DNA of 64,000 nucleotides from Bicyclus anynana (GCF_947172395.1 NC_069105.1:1116001-1180000); one strand, 5' to 3'; shown: positions 20,645 to 31,815, numbered from the stretch's first letter. A program made the numbers and translations. Notes: generated by a model from the sequence alone, not told the origin.

Positions 20645-21256
20645 TAAGTAACTAGACCGCTGATTCGGCAAATCGCACGGGTGCATAGTGACATGGAAAA
20701 TTACCACACTTCTTCACTTACGCTCGAATACGTCGTTAGTTTAATTAATTTGTAATTTTTATATTAATAAATTCATTTTTAAGAACCAAGAACTCTTTCT
20801 TCTGGACACTCCTGCATCGGCGAACGTAAATGGCGCAGTTAGGGTAGAATCTCGGGTCGAGTCGTGAGAAATAGTGCCAACTTCGCATCGTCTTCTCACC
20901 TCGATAGACTTTCAAGTTTCACCGAGATCGACCGTGTAGCCACGCAGTGAGGATTCCAGAAACAGAATCGAGTCAGCAAGAAAGAATGTTCACGTAAGTA
21001 CGCTGAATTTTCCAGTGTCCTACATCCTTTATTAAACACCTAAGTAGTAATAGTATTTTTTTTTAGTAGATTAAATTATTATTCAAAATTTTCCACTCAA
21101 GGAAAGAACCAAAACCTAGCGTTAGTAGTAGGCTTAAGGACCAGGACTCTATGCGTAAAATAGATAATAATATGTCCGACTTAGAGAATATATATAAAGC
21201 TCTCCGCTTAGTCCCGGACTTTGACGGGAACCCGAGTACTCTAACTAGATTTATTA
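20645..21256 (+). mobile_element. Errantivirus-like LTR end, primer site and gag start
   Basis: AT-rich sequence ending 'gaacgtaaa' is followed at 20831 by TGGCGCAGTTAGGGTAG, a primer-binding site of the tRNA-Ser-like type used by several insect gypsy/errantivirus elements. After a ~300-base leader, a frame from 21172 reads 'MSDLENIYKALRLVPDFDGN' and 'LTRFIKLC', the usual opening of errantiviral Gag. It breaks at 21256 where NS1-like sequence begins, sharing a short 'tgtaaagtacaagg'-type junction. The LTR start was not found. Confidence 0.6.
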
Positions 21257-21862
21257 AATTATGTAAAGTACAAGGATCGTTGCGACATAAAAAAGTGTAT
21301 TCTATATACAATATACATGCAGCAATTAACCGATAGAAATGTACTGTAAAGTACCAAGCGGAAAAGAAGCCATCAACGAACGAACAGTAACAATAACGTT
21401 CAAAGGTCAACTGAAAGAACAGTTTAAAACGGACCTTACAAACTCGTCGCTTTCTATCAAGCAACAAGAAGATGGCATTGGCACCTCGTAAACATCAGTC
21501 ATAATAAACAGTGGGGATTTAACTCTCAACTGGGAAGAATTATTCGAGAAGGAACCTACAAAACAACAAGCATTAACTGCATGGCTTGTTTACGCGAGTA
21601 TATTTATTTCGGGGATGGTCGTATTACAGGACATTCTCAGTGACGAACATATTAAGGCTTGTAAGTGCGCAAGTCACGTGTGTGGAATGTTCGGGATCGA
21701 TGAATGGTCGACGCAAATTTACGACCACGCCAAAACGGGCAAATTTTATACCGATGGGAAAACACCCACAACACTAATAACAACGCCTTAACAATTTTTA
21801 GCTATGGAAATGCTTGCAAGAACGCCTGAATAAATTATAAATTCGATTTATAATTTATATGC
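21257..21862 (+). pseudogene. Endogenous densovirus-like NS1 relic, unit 1
   Basis: The unit starts within the region encoding 'DVKYKDRCDIKK' in unit 2 (about 23917), then repeats the 'INERTVTITF' segment and the downstream segment 'DILSDEHIKACKC..'. Stops and at least two frame changes interrupt it. It ends near 21862 where sequence leading into piggyBac 2 begins. It is about 95% alike by eye to units 2 and 3 over the shared part, which suggests tandem duplication. Parvoviral NS1 proteins are SF3 helicases that replicate linear single-stranded DNA genomes; this copy cannot encode one. Confidence 0.65.
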
Positions 21863-21882
21863 AATATACGGAAAGGATAACG

Positions 21883-23460
21883 TATCTGTAGGGAGGTGGT
21901 CAGTACTTCTTCGGCATCTTCATCCGAAGATGACGAAGAACCGACACCTGCCCAAGGCAGCAGCCACGCAGAGGCTGAAGGATGGACAGCAACGGGGTCT
22001 CTGCAGACTTTTCCATTCAGTGTGTCATTTCAGCATTGGTCCAGCTGAGTCCCCTATCGATTTTTTAAATTTATTATTTAGCTCCACATTTATGCCCATG
22101 TTAATATCAAGCGTCAACACTCATGGTTTAAGCCTGATGTTAGAAAGTACAGGCCCCAATAGTAGGTCTTTAACCTGGAACAACGCCAACGAAGTCGAAA
22201 TACGTGTTTTCTTGGCGTTACTTTTCCATATGGGCCATATGACAGTAAATAGGCTCAATAATTATTGGAGTACAGAACATATTATATAATTTGTCTTTTA
22301 AACAATTCATGTCCCGGGACCGATTTCTGTTAATACTTCGCAATCTAACTTTTTCCGATAGTAATTCATTCAGTCACACTGACCCTAACAGATATTGCAA
22401 AACAATAATAGATTTTTTAAACTCACTTATGAAAACTTTAGTAAATCCTCCTAAAAATTTATTTGACGAAAGTATTGCACTGTAGCGAGGACGATTTAGA
22501 ATTAGACAATATATTAAAGCAAAAGGCATAAATATAGAGTTAAATTATATGTACTTACAGATACAAATGGCATAATGCAGAAAATGCATATGTATTGTAG
22601 ATCAGATGATACTGTACTTAAAGGCAAAGGCCATGCTGATAAAGTAGTAATGATGCTTATGGAAGATTACCTAAACACAGGGCGCTCTCTCTATACAGAC
22701 AACTTTTATAATAGTGTGACACTAGCAGAAAAGTTGTTGCAACAATGCACATATTTAACAGGCACGCTTAGAGCTAATTGAGTAAGGAATCCAGTGATAA
22801 CTAAGTCGAAGATCGCAAGAGGCACATTGCTTACTAGATCGAATGCACGTGGTGTATGCGTCACCAATTATAGGGATAAAAGGAATGTATTGATGATTTC
22901 GACTGAACATCACTCTGATTTCGTTGAATCTAGAAATAGATATGGTCAGGTTAAACGGAAACCAAAAGTTATAGTAGAATATAACAAGTATATGAAAGGT
23001 GATGATCGAAAAGATCAAATGTTATCATATTATCAGTCATATAAGAAGTCAACCAGATGGTATAAAAAAATAGTAATACACGTAATGCAAGTTATGCTCC
23101 TAACTGTTTCATGATGTTCAATGAACAAAAGAAACGGTCTAGTGACAATAGTAGATCCATGTCATTTTTAGATTTCCGGCAAAATGTAATAAAAAGGTTA
23201 TTAAAGCTTGACACACCGACTGACAGACTAACTGAGACTGAGGTTTCCAATATACCTTCTACTTCATCATCACAAGGTGTTAGAACAAACACCCGAAATG
23301 ATATACACTTGCGTAACCATACAATAGCTTACTTGCCTAAAAACGATAAATACAAAACCAAAAGAAAAGATTGTGCGCACTGCTTAAAAAAAGCGAAATA
23401 TTCGCAAAGCATCGTTATTTTATTGTCCCCTTTGCATAAAAAAAACCTAAATGCGTGACC
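21883..23460 (+). pseudogene. piggyBac transposase relic 2
   Basis: The frames together cover most of a piggyBac transposase: a Ser/Glu-rich N-terminus ('SSEDDEEPTPA'), 'IRVFLALLFHMGHMTVNRL', 'FMSRDRFLLILR', 'FDESIAL' followed by a stop at 22483 in place of the usual Trp, 'LYTDNFYNSVTLA', 'MKGDDRKDQM' and a C-terminal 'DCAHCLKKA'. All three catalytic Asp positions are recognisable, but several stops and frameshifts (for example near 22290, 22485, 22570, 22780 and 23112) kill it. It is not close to piggyBac 1. Terminal TTAA borders were not identified. It splits the NS1-like array between 21862 and 23545. Confidence 0.85.
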
Positions 23461-23544
23461 TTCCAAGCACTTATCATTACACGACAAATCTGCTCCCAAT
23501 AACCCAATCCAGCATCTGTCACTCATACCTGCTCCGACCTCATT

Positions 23545-24008
23545 AGAGGTCTGGATGAATTCCAAGACAAATTGTACAAAATATTGTTTAACATTTTGAA
23601 AAATAACGACATTAATGTTGCACATTTTGCCCAGGTAACGAATAGGTAGTTCATGCACTAGCAATGAATGACTTAAAAGAAGAATAATTTGATCTTTTAT
23701 GGCGTACCATCAACAAGAAAAACGATGATGATGTCATCGTTAATAGAGTGTCAATTTATTTTTTGCAGATTGACAGGTCTGATACCGAATTCGAGTTTCA
23801 AGTTTAGTAATCTATTGCACAGTTATGCGTGTTTCATGGACGAATGCAAGTTGACGGAAAATCAATTCGAACAGTGGAAGTTATTGGCTTCTGGAATGCC
23901 TATGTCAACGGATGTAAAGTACAAGGATCGTTGCGACATAAAAAAGTGTATTCTATATACAATATACATGCAGCAATTAACCGATAGAAATGTACTGTAA
24001 AGTACCAA
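23545..24008 (+). pseudogene. Endogenous densovirus-like NS1 helicase relic, unit 2a
   Basis: This is the most complete helicase part. A pre-helicase segment 'LKNNDINVAHFAQV' (about 23595) leads in the same frame, through four stop codons, to the P-loop 'FYGVPSTRKT' (23695-23724), where Arg replaces the Gly before the Walker Lys. Walker B is 'CFMDEC' (23830-23847), followed by 'QFEQWKLLASGMPMSTDVKY' and 'KDRCDIKKC'. That order and spacing fit SF3 helicases of parvovirus NS1. It is interrupted at 24008 by an LTR-like insertion. The piggyBac 2 remnant precedes it. Confidence 0.75.
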
Positions 24009-24387
24009 CCGTGTTACGACCGCTGTAGTCCAGTAGGTTGCAACGACAGCAATGATCCAGTGCCCTGCTCTCATCTAACCTTGGACGGCAGAATGTGCTT
24101 GTTCAGCGCCCTACATACTTCGTTCCGATGGATTCACGTAGCGATTAACGTAGTTAATTACGCAAATGAGTATCAATATAAAAGAGGAGAATACGCGATG
24201 GAAGGCGCTCTTTGATCAATCTCCGATCGAGTGGGACATCTGATTAGGATTAGGCTCTCTACATTTCGATCGCCGAAATTAGAGTTTTCTAGTTATTATA
24301 AGTTTTTTTTTTGTAATATTTTATTTAAAATAAATATTAAATAATCAGTCGCGTTTGCATTCTCAACCCTGCTGCCCCAAAACGTAA
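24009..24387 (+). mobile_element. LTR-like insertion in the NS1 relic
   Basis: The block starts near TGTTACGACCGCTG and contains a TATA-like 'tataaaag' at 24178 and 'aataaatattaaataat' near 24330. It ends about 'ccccaaaacgtaagta' before NS1-like sequence resumes at 'gcaataacgttcaaagg'. About 30 bases of NS1-like sequence present in units 1 and 3 are missing at the junction. Size and signals suit a solo LTR, but no target duplication is clear. Confidence 0.5.
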
Positions 24388-25179
24388 GTAGCAATAACGT
24401 TCAAAGGTCAACTGAAAGAACAGTTTAAAACGGACCTAACAAACTCGTCGCTTTCCATCAAGCAACAAGAAGATGGCATTGGCACCTCGTAAACATCAGT
24501 CATAATAAACAGTGGGGATTTAACTCTCAACTGGGAAGAATTATTCGAGAAGGAACCTACAAAACAACAAGCATTAACTGCATGTCTTGTTTACGCGAGT
24601 ATATTTATTTCAGGGATGGTCGTATTACAGGACATTCTCAGTGACGAACATATTAAGGCTTGTAAGTGCGCAAGTCATGTGTGTGGAATGATCGGGATCG
24701 ATGAATGGTCGACGAAAATTTACGACCACGCAAAAACGGGCAAATTTTATACCGATGGGAAAACACCCACAACACTAATAACAACGCCCATATCAATCGA
24801 AAAAATCACACTGCTAATGACAGAAATTCAGATATTATTCTACTTTTTAGCTATGGAAATGCTTGCAAGAACGCCTGAAGGACGCCTGAATAAATTAAAA
24901 ATTCGATTTAAAATTTATATCCAATATACGGAATATACAATATATTTCAGGAATCGATAAAGCAAAGATTCGAAAGGGCAAAAGCGAAATTTCAAAAATG
25001 TCACCCAAAAATGATGACGGACGAATTTCAAGACAAATCGTACGAAACATTGATAAAAATTTTGAAAAATAACGACATTAATGTTGCACATTTTGCCCAG
25101 GTAACGATCATGCAATTGCAATGAAAGGCTGGAAAGAATAACCTTTATCTTGAACAGTGGAAGTTATTGGCTTCTGGAA
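24388..25179 (+). pseudogene. NS1-like relic, unit 2b running into unit 3
   Basis: The sequence resumes after the 'INERTVTI' region and has one open frame (24616-24960), 'DILSDEHIKACKCASHVCGM' and on to 'AMEMLARTPEGRL', whose function I do not recognise. At about 24946 it passes into 'ESIKQRFERAKAKFQ' and again 'LKNNDINVAHFAQV' (about 25085), so a new repeat unit begins here. This unit lost the P-loop and Walker B: the sequence jumps from 'NNLYL' to 'EQWKLLASGM' at about 25153. Confidence 0.65.
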
Positions 25180-25515
25180 TGTGTGGCCACAGTCAATATA
25201 AACATAAGGTATAAATAATAAATATAATTAAATCAATAAGCAAACCAAGATAATACTACATGTATAGAATAAGTGTTTATACATCATTTTATGTTCCGCG
25301 GTTACGGCCTAGAAAACTACACGTCTAATACTAGTAAGCACATTCTATTATGACGTAAATGAATCTTGTTAATTGTATAGAATCATTTAGTATATAATAT
25401 CTTAAGTATTGTAAATATTTACGCCATTATAGTATAATACACAACCGTGTACACTCCGTGGTTTAATTTATACCAAAACACGCAAGGTTGGTCTGCCCGA
25501 AGACTAATCGTAATA
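25180..25515. mobile_element. 336-bp insertion with GAATG target duplication
   Basis: GAATG lies on both sides (about 25175-25179 and 25516-25520), and without the block the NS1-like sequence is continuous (compare 23893). It begins TGTGGCCACAG and is AT-rich and non-coding. A 5-bp duplication and a TG start suggest a solo LTR. Confidence 0.6.
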
Positions 25516-25968
25516 GAATGCCTATGGCAACGGATGTACAGTACAAGGATCGTTGCGACATAAAAAGTGTATTCTATATACATGCAGCAATTAACCGATA
25601 GAAATGTACTGTAAAGTACCAAGCGGAAAAGAAGCCATCCACGAACGAACAGTAACAATAACGTTCAAGCGTCAACTGGTAGAACAGTTTATAACGGACC
25701 TTACTAACTCGTCGCTTTCCATTAAGCAACAAGAAGATACCATTGGCAACTCGTAAACATCAGTCATAATAAACAGTGGGGATTTAACTCTCAACTGGGA
25801 AGAATTACTCGAGGAGGAACCTACAAAACAACAAGCATTAACTGCATGTCTTGTTTACGCGAGTATATTTATTTCGGGGATGGTCGTATTACATGACATT
25901 CTCAGTGACTAACATATTAAGGCTTGTAAGTGCGCAAGTCATGTGTGTGGAATGGTCATGGTTGACGC
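25516..25968 (+). pseudogene. Endogenous densovirus-like NS1 relic, unit 3
   Basis: Repeats the segment from 'DVQYKDRCDIK' through the 'ERTVTITF' region to 'ASHVCGM', with more substitutions than units 1 and 2 plus stops and shifts. It ends near 25968, where mariner-like sequence follows. No open frame of useful length remains. Confidence 0.65.
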
Positions 25969-25999
25969 AAAATTACGAGGCTGAATGTGCCGAAGGGCA

Positions 26000-26815
26000 A
26001 AATTCAATATTTAAAGAAGAAAGCCCAACATAACAAAAAGAAAACCCAGAACTGGCGGATGCAACTGGTGAACTTGGACTCTCGCAGTGAAGTGTGTGGT
26101 TTACAGTGCATGCTGCTGGTCTGTACCCTTATTATACGCCGCCATATGTAATCGAAGGAGATCCTGTGAGAAGATTGGATCTTCTCAGGTTTATACTTAA
26201 TGCAGATTTAGGGGAACCATCCTTTTTTAAGAAAATATTGTGGAATTTCAAACTTGATAAAGACGGCATTACAAATTACCACAACGCTCATTATTGGGCC
26301 CGGAAAGCTCAAGAAAATCCCAACAAAAAACGAACAAAGGGATCACAAAGACGATTCAGCCTAAATGTATGGATGGGCATAATTTCAAATTATTTGAGTG
26401 GGCCCTACTTCCTCCCCAAAAATTTAAACGGCGAAAGTTACAAAAACTTTTTAAGAGAAAACTTTCTCGAATTATTAGATAACGTACTACTCAACTCAAT
26501 CTCATTCGAGACTTGTGGTTTCAGCACGACGGCTGCCCCGCACACTACAGACGAAGTGTCAGACAGTGGTTAGACACTATTTATCCAAATAAGTGGATCG
26601 GAAGAGGTGGACCCATACCGTGGCTGGCAAGAAGTCCAGACTCCCATGGGTTTTTATGTATGGGGCCATATGAAGAGTTTATAACGAGCTAAATCCCATA
26701 ACTTCCATTGATGTTTTGAGGCACAAAATTATTAGCGCGGCAAACGAAATTCAAAATAATTTGACAACTGGTGTTGTGAAAAGTGGCTTAAGACACCGTA
26801 AGGGCGAAACCAAAA
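26000..26815 (+). pseudogene. Mariner transposase relic (DD41D-like), first Asp lost
   Basis: Segments read 'HAAGLYPYY', 'DPVRRLDLLRFIL', 'PSFFKKILW', 'RFSLNVWMGII' and 'ESYKNFLRENFLELLD'. After a frameshift near 26500 they continue with 'DGCPAHYRRSVRQWLD' and 'RSPDSHGF'. The order matches the intact DD41D transposase at 29590-30654. Where that protein has 'VLWSDET', this copy goes straight from ILW to 'NFKLDKDG', so the first catalytic Asp is deleted; the third is also altered (SPDSHG). It is dead and older than the intact copy. Confidence 0.7.
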
Positions 26816-27944
26816 CACTATGGTGTGTCTGGTGTGTCGTCCGATCGCAAAAATCTACGATGTCGCACAACGCACCGAGCAAATTTCCGATGCGGTGCCG
26901 TACCGTGCAAGCTTGCGACGCGATGACGTAATACCGCTCAGTCGGTGTCCACACTTCACTACGTCCGCGCGTATGAACTTCAACATGACTGATTTGTTTA
27001 AAAATTAATTATATTTCCTTGCATCGTTCTTCATATATGATCATATGAGTCCTCTTTCTAGTTACATGGTAACATCGCACAGTTTTTAGAGAATTTTAAA
27101 ACAGGTAACACAGATAATGTGCTACTACACGTAGTGGTAACTCCATCTTGTGTGACGCTCAATCTTTTCTTATGCGCGGTAACAATCGCACGCATGTTCA
27201 GCAAAATGCCGAAAAGAAGTGCGCAGTCTCGTATCGACAAATACAAGAGCAAGATACGGAAAAAATAAGGCGAAGATCATATCTCCGATAGATTATTGTG
27301 TTATTTATTATTTTTATTGATGTATCATAATAAAATAATTTAATAAACGAATATTGTTTAAGATAAGCCATGGCACAAAAAAATAAGATGTTGAGAGAAA
27401 GGTTCAAGGAATCAAAACAATTACAACGTAACATTCAAAATAACGATCCTAACTTAGACTTATTACTTATCCTATGATTGCTGTCAGAATTGGTTGGATT
27501 TTCCAACAATCTTACATTTGCAAGATCTTGGCTAGTTAATCAATCATTAAATTATTTTGATTTTGAAGACATAAACATTTTGTCGGGCCCATCAACATTA
27601 AAAATTGAATTTAATCAGCAGCAACACTATCAGAACTTAGAAAGCGGCAACAAAAGTTTATCAACGAACACTTTGATAACATTAATAACAGTGCCAATTG
27701 CTGAACATAATGATTTGACTGAAATACCATCCACCTTTTTTTACCAGCAAGAGTTGGTGACGAACAAAGCTTTTCTAAATTAAAAATAATGAAAAAATAT
27801 CACACAGAATAGATTATCTGGATTGGCTATGTTTTCAATAACCTATAATAATAAAATAAAAGACGTTCGCTTGGGTAACAGAGGCCTGTATTGGCCTACA
27901 TTCGTAATGAATAAGGGGTAGGTGTGAGGCTTGTTGTTTAAAGG
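26816..27944. other. Unassigned region with a 101-codon frame
   Basis: A plus-strand frame at 27478-27783 (101 codons) has no family I recognise; it is Asn/Leu/Ser-rich with no motif. A short segment at 27206-27268 reads 'KMPKRSAQSRIDKYKSKIRK', a basic coiled-coil-like piece resembling the start of some retrotransposon gag proteins. Nothing else is supported. Probably decayed retroelement sequence. Confidence 0.35.
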
Positions 27945-28622
27945 GGATGGCTTTAAATTTTGCGTTGTTTCGAAGCTTCTGAAGAATGTTATCCACCAAG
28001 TTAGCGACTTCTTAACTAGCCCGCCACCAGAAAACAAGTATCTCTTCATTAAGGAAAGACTAATTTAATGCTATGAAGAAAGCGAGTACCAGCGGTTCCA
28101 GAGAATGAGATTACTGTCAAAGATGGACTTGGGGTATCAAAAACCTACACAACTATTGAGAAGGGTGCAGGAAGCAGGTTTCGGAAAAATCAACGACGAA
28201 ACACTCCGGCTACAATGGATGAGGCGACATCCTCCGTCCATAAATGCAATCCAAAATTGCATCGCTGCGCAGAAGTGGCAAACTAACTAACAAAATGCAA
28301 GAGCCGACGCAGTAGATATAACGTATCTATTGACAGAGTGAAACCAGCGTTTCTTTTAAACATGGAATTTGATGAACGTGACGATAGCGGGGTAGGAAGC
28401 GACGTATCAGATGAGCGATGCGTAATCAGCCAAAGATTGCCACAGCGCAGGAAACAATATATCAATGACCAAATCAATATGGTCCAAAACAATGCCATCA
28501 CAGACGTGAGCGAAATTACCACAAGGCTAAAAGAGAACTCACCATCTAGTCGGGTCGCTTGGTTTACTGTCCCAAGTGTGTGTGGTAGAACCCTCGGTCA
28601 TCACCAACATAGTAACTCATCT
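27945..28622 (+). pseudogene. Ty3/gypsy gag relic
   Basis: The frame from about 27945 reads 'VIHQVSDFLTSPPPENKYLF', then 'KERLI', a stop, and 'YEESEYQRF'. A shift leads to 'KMDLGYQKPTQLLRRVQEAG' and 'INDETLRLQWMR', colinear with the gag at 5081-7479. The following frame (28338-28622) may be the Gag tail. Stops and frameshifts show decay. The mariner element at 28672 lies just downstream. Confidence 0.7.
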
Positions 28623-28671
28623 TAAGTTGATTACTCCTACGGCTATATAAAAATAGATTGGGTATTATATA

Positions 28672-29172
28672 CAACGTGTCCCAAAATTCAACGATAAGCG
28701 GGCGCCAAAAGATTGACCTGCTCATGAGCACTTAAGGAAAAATAATAAAAAAAATATACCTAAATTTTTTTTTTAGTTACAAAATAAATTTTAAAATTCT
28801 TTGAAAATTTACACCTTGTATGATATTTTGAACTACCGCAGCTACAATTTCTTAAATATGCTTAAGATTTTTTTTGTATCGGAACCTAAGTAGTACTACT
28901 ATTCACCACAACTCTTAAAAACACCACAATGCCCGCAGTTTTTACACAAAAAAATATCAAAATATTTTTTTTCCCTCAAATTTTTAAAGATTTTTACTTT
29001 CAGTCTACTTTGACTCATGGTCTTGCAAAAAAAAGTATGAACACCGCTATGGCAAGTTATTTTCAAAGTTGACGCAACTAATCAAGATTTCAAAATAGTA
29101 TAATACCCTAGGATAACTAGTCGCAAAAAAAAAATATGCGTACCATTTGTAAACAAGAACTAAATTTCTAAA
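28672..29172 (+). repeat. Left long terminal inverted repeat of the mariner
   Basis: Matches 31223-30724 in reverse complement, from CAACGTGTCCCAAAATTC at the tip to 'aaacaagaac' and about ten more bases inside. Rich in A and T runs. Paired strands would form a very long hairpin. Confidence 0.9.
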
Positions 29173-29589
29173 ATGTTTTTGCTCCTAGAAATCACTTTTA
29201 CTTTATGCACAAAATGATGTGAGTCATACGTTGCAATTTCCTAGAATTTTAATGGAACGAACGATAACATTTAAAAATAAGAGAGAGAGAGAGAGAGAAA
29301 GATAGCGATAAGTATACGTTAGAGAGGGATAGACAGATGTTCTTTGTTGAATGACAATGATGCAGGTAAAGAAAATCCTGTTCCCAGCAAGTCAGTACGC
29401 TCTGCTCCTTTGTTTACTGCGCAACTTTCCGTATTCAATTGACGTGGCTCTCGTACTAACGACTTTTGGCTTTGCATTTTGGACTGGACTTAAGTGATCT
29501 GCAAACTGAACTGACCTGGCATTATTTTGGACTGTGCCTGTGTTTTGTGAATTGGACTTTTGGTGTATTTTGGACTGTTTAGCGTTATC

Positions 29590-30654
29590 ATGCCGCAACC
29601 ATACACGCCGATGGAATACGCTAACATGCATCTCATTTATGGAGAATGTCGGTGCAATGCTAACGCTGCTAGCAGATTGTATCGAGAAAGGTACCCAAAC
29701 GCTCAAAGATATCCAGATTATCGGGTATTTATGAATGTGCATCAAGCGTTTTCGGAGGGTCGTTTGCCGTCAGCTAGAAGAAACGCTGGAAGACCTAGAT
29801 CGGAATGCGATGAAGAAGTTCTCAATGAAATAAACATTGATTCAACTACCTCAGTGCGTGCCATAGAAGCAGCTACGGGAATCCCAAAAAGTTCAGCACA
29901 TCGAATACTAAAACGTCATCGGCTACACCCATATCATTACAGACGTGTACAAACGTTACTATCACGGGACTATCCACTGCGGATCGCATTTTGCCGAGTG
30001 ATGCTTCAAAAGCATCGGGAAGATCCTCAGTTCTTGGATAAAGTACTATGGTCGGATGAAACAACCTGCAAGAAAGATGGCTATTTAAATCTTCACAACC
30101 TACACAGCTGGAGCAATGAGAATCCGCACCTGATGAGAGAAGACAAATCCCAATATCAATTTAAGGTCAACTTATGGACGGGCATTTTAAATGGAAAAGT
30201 GATTGGGCCTTTTGAATTACAAGGAAACTTAGATGGGGACAGTTATTTGAACTTTTTACAAAATGATTTGCAAGAATTACTAGAAGACGTCCCCCTAAGC
30301 GACCTTCAAAATATGTGGTATCAAAATGATGGTTGCCCAGCTCACTACGCTCGTCCTGTGAGACAATACCTAGACCACGAGTATCCGGGGCGTTGGATCG
30401 GGCGACTTGGTCCTATCCTATGGCCACCCCGATCACCCGACCTAAACCCCCTGGATTTCTTTTATTGGGGTTGTCTCAAAGACAGGATCTACGCAAAACC
30501 GATTACGACATTGGACGAGCTTCGGCAAAAAATCACTCAGGCTGCGGCACATATCAATGCTAGAAGATATGCGCGAAAAATAAAACGGTCGTTTTTAAGG
30601 CGATGTCGTGCCTGTATTAATGCCGGTGGAAAACAATTCGAACATTTACTTTAA
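29590..30654 (+). CDS. Mariner transposase, DD41D (rosa-like)
   Basis: 354-residue transposase from the ATG at 29590 to TAA; the frame is open a little upstream without another ATG. The N-terminal DNA-binding region begins 'MPQPYTPMEYANMHLIYGEC', with a second helix-turn-helix around 'TSVRAIEAATGIPKSSAHRI'. Catalytic residues: Asp in 'VLWSDETTC', Asp in 'WYQNDGCPAHYARP', Asp in 'RSPDLNPLDFFYWG'. I count 41 residues between the second and third, the DD41D arrangement of rosa-type mariners rather than DD34D. No stop or frameshift, so it may be active. A short GA repeat lies upstream (29281-29297). Confidence 0.93.
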   Translation: MPQPYTPMEYANMHLIYGECRCNANAASRLYRERYPNAQRYPDYRVFMNVHQAFSEGRLPSARRNAGRPRSECDEEVLNEINIDSTTSVRAIEAATGIPKSSAHRILKRHRLHPYHYRRVQTLLSRDYPLRIAFCRVMLQKHREDPQFLDKVLWSDETTCKKDGYLNLHNLHSWSNENPHLMREDKSQYQFKVNLWTGILNGKVIGPFELQGNLDGDSYLNFLQNDLQELLEDVPLSDLQNMWYQNDGCPAHYARPVRQYLDHEYPGRWIGRLGPILWPPRSPDLNPLDFFYWGCLKDRIYAKPITTLDELRQKITQAAAHINARRYARKIKRSFLRRCRACINAGGKQFEHLL

Positions 30655-30723
30655 TGTTGTGTAATTAAAATAACAAACACATTTTTGGAACATAGTAAAA
30701 TTTATTACTAACAACAAGAACAA

Positions 30724-31223
30724 TTAAGAAATTTGGTTCTTGTTTACAAATGGTACGCATATTTTTTTTTGTGACTAGTTATCCTAGGGTATTATACTAT
30801 TTTGAAATCTTGATTAGTTGCGTCAACTTTGAAAATAACTTGCCATAGCGGTGTTCATACTTTTTTTTGCAAGACCATGAGTCAAAGTAGACTGAAAGTA
30901 AAAATCTTTAAAAATTTGAGGGAAAAAAAATATTTTGATTTTTTTTTGTGTAAAAACTGCGGGCATTGTGGTGTTTTTAAGAGTTGTGGTGAATAGTAGT
31001 ACTACTTAGGTTCCGATACAAAAAAAATCTTAAGCATATTTAAGAAATTGTAGCTGCGGTAGTTCAAAATATCATACAAGGTGTAAATTTTCAAAGAATT
31101 TTAAAATTTATTTTGTAACTAAAAAAAAAATTTAGGTATATTTTTTTTATTATTTTTCCTTAAGTGCTCATGAGCAGGTCAATCTTTTGGCGCCCGCTTA
31201 TCGTTGAATTTTGGGACACGTTG
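30724..31223 (-). repeat. Right long terminal inverted repeat of the mariner
   Basis: Inverse of 28672-29172; the outer tip is GGGACACGTTG followed by the TA at 31224. Begins about 70 bases after the transposase stop codon. Confidence 0.9.
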
Positions 31224-31434
31224 TATATATATATATTTAATTACATATTTTAATTACATACCTTCGACAGCAGAACCCTAATATAAATAAGATATAACTT
31301 AATATTGACACAACTAAAAGATAAGGTATCATTGTTTCAAAATCGTCTTTCTTCATGGTTATGTAATTCAATATCCTTTAAACACCGCACTGGTCATCAT
31401 GGGTTTAAGTTAATAATCATTAACGCACCATTAA

Positions 31435-31815
31435 CGTAGAATTCAACGAAGCATTGGAGTCCCCAAAAGTACTGCACATTGTATTTACAGTCTGCCCCGA
31501 GACTATCCAGAAAGAGTACGATTTTGTCGAATAATGTTGCAGAGGTACCGAGAGTATCCGCGATTTTTCGAAAAAGTTTTATGGTCTGATGATGAACCTT
31601 CACAATTTTCACATTTAATGCGGGAAGACAGATTGCAGTACCGTTTTAAAATGTTTACCTTAAAGCGGTACTGCGCTGTTAATTGTGGACGGGAATTTTC
31701 AACGGTTAAAATATTGGTTCAATCGGGCTGCCGAAGAACTTAACAGCTCAGGCTTATTTGGACTTCTTACAGAACCAATTATTAGATTTATTGGAAGAAG
31801 TGCCACCACTTATGA
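31435..31815 (+). pseudogene. Mariner transposase relic
   Basis: Frames read 'RDYPER', 'MLQRYREYPRFFEKVLWSDD', 'SHLMREDRLQYRFK' and later 'NQLLDLLEEVP'-like codons, colinear with the intact DD41D transposase (its 'VMLQKHREDPQFLDKVLWSD' and 'LMREDKSQYQFK'). A large part between is missing or shifted. Not functional. Confidence 0.7.

Larger units (their letters stand above)
28672..31223 (+). mobile_element. Intact DD41D mariner with ~500-bp inverted repeats
   Basis: The element begins CAACGTGTCCC, ends with its inverse, and has TA at 28670-28671 and 31224-31225. The inverted repeats run about 500 bases each (28672-29172 and 30724-31223) and look almost identical apart from homopolymer lengths, so the insertion should be young. 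A single open transposase gene lies between them. Most mariners have inverted repeats near 30 bp, so these ends are exceptional. Related dead copies lie at 26000-26815 and 31435-31815. Confidence 0.9.

Noticed and set aside
27478..27783. 101-codon frame as a host gene
   Set aside because: No start context or family; sits in retroelement debris. Kept only as a note in the region entry.
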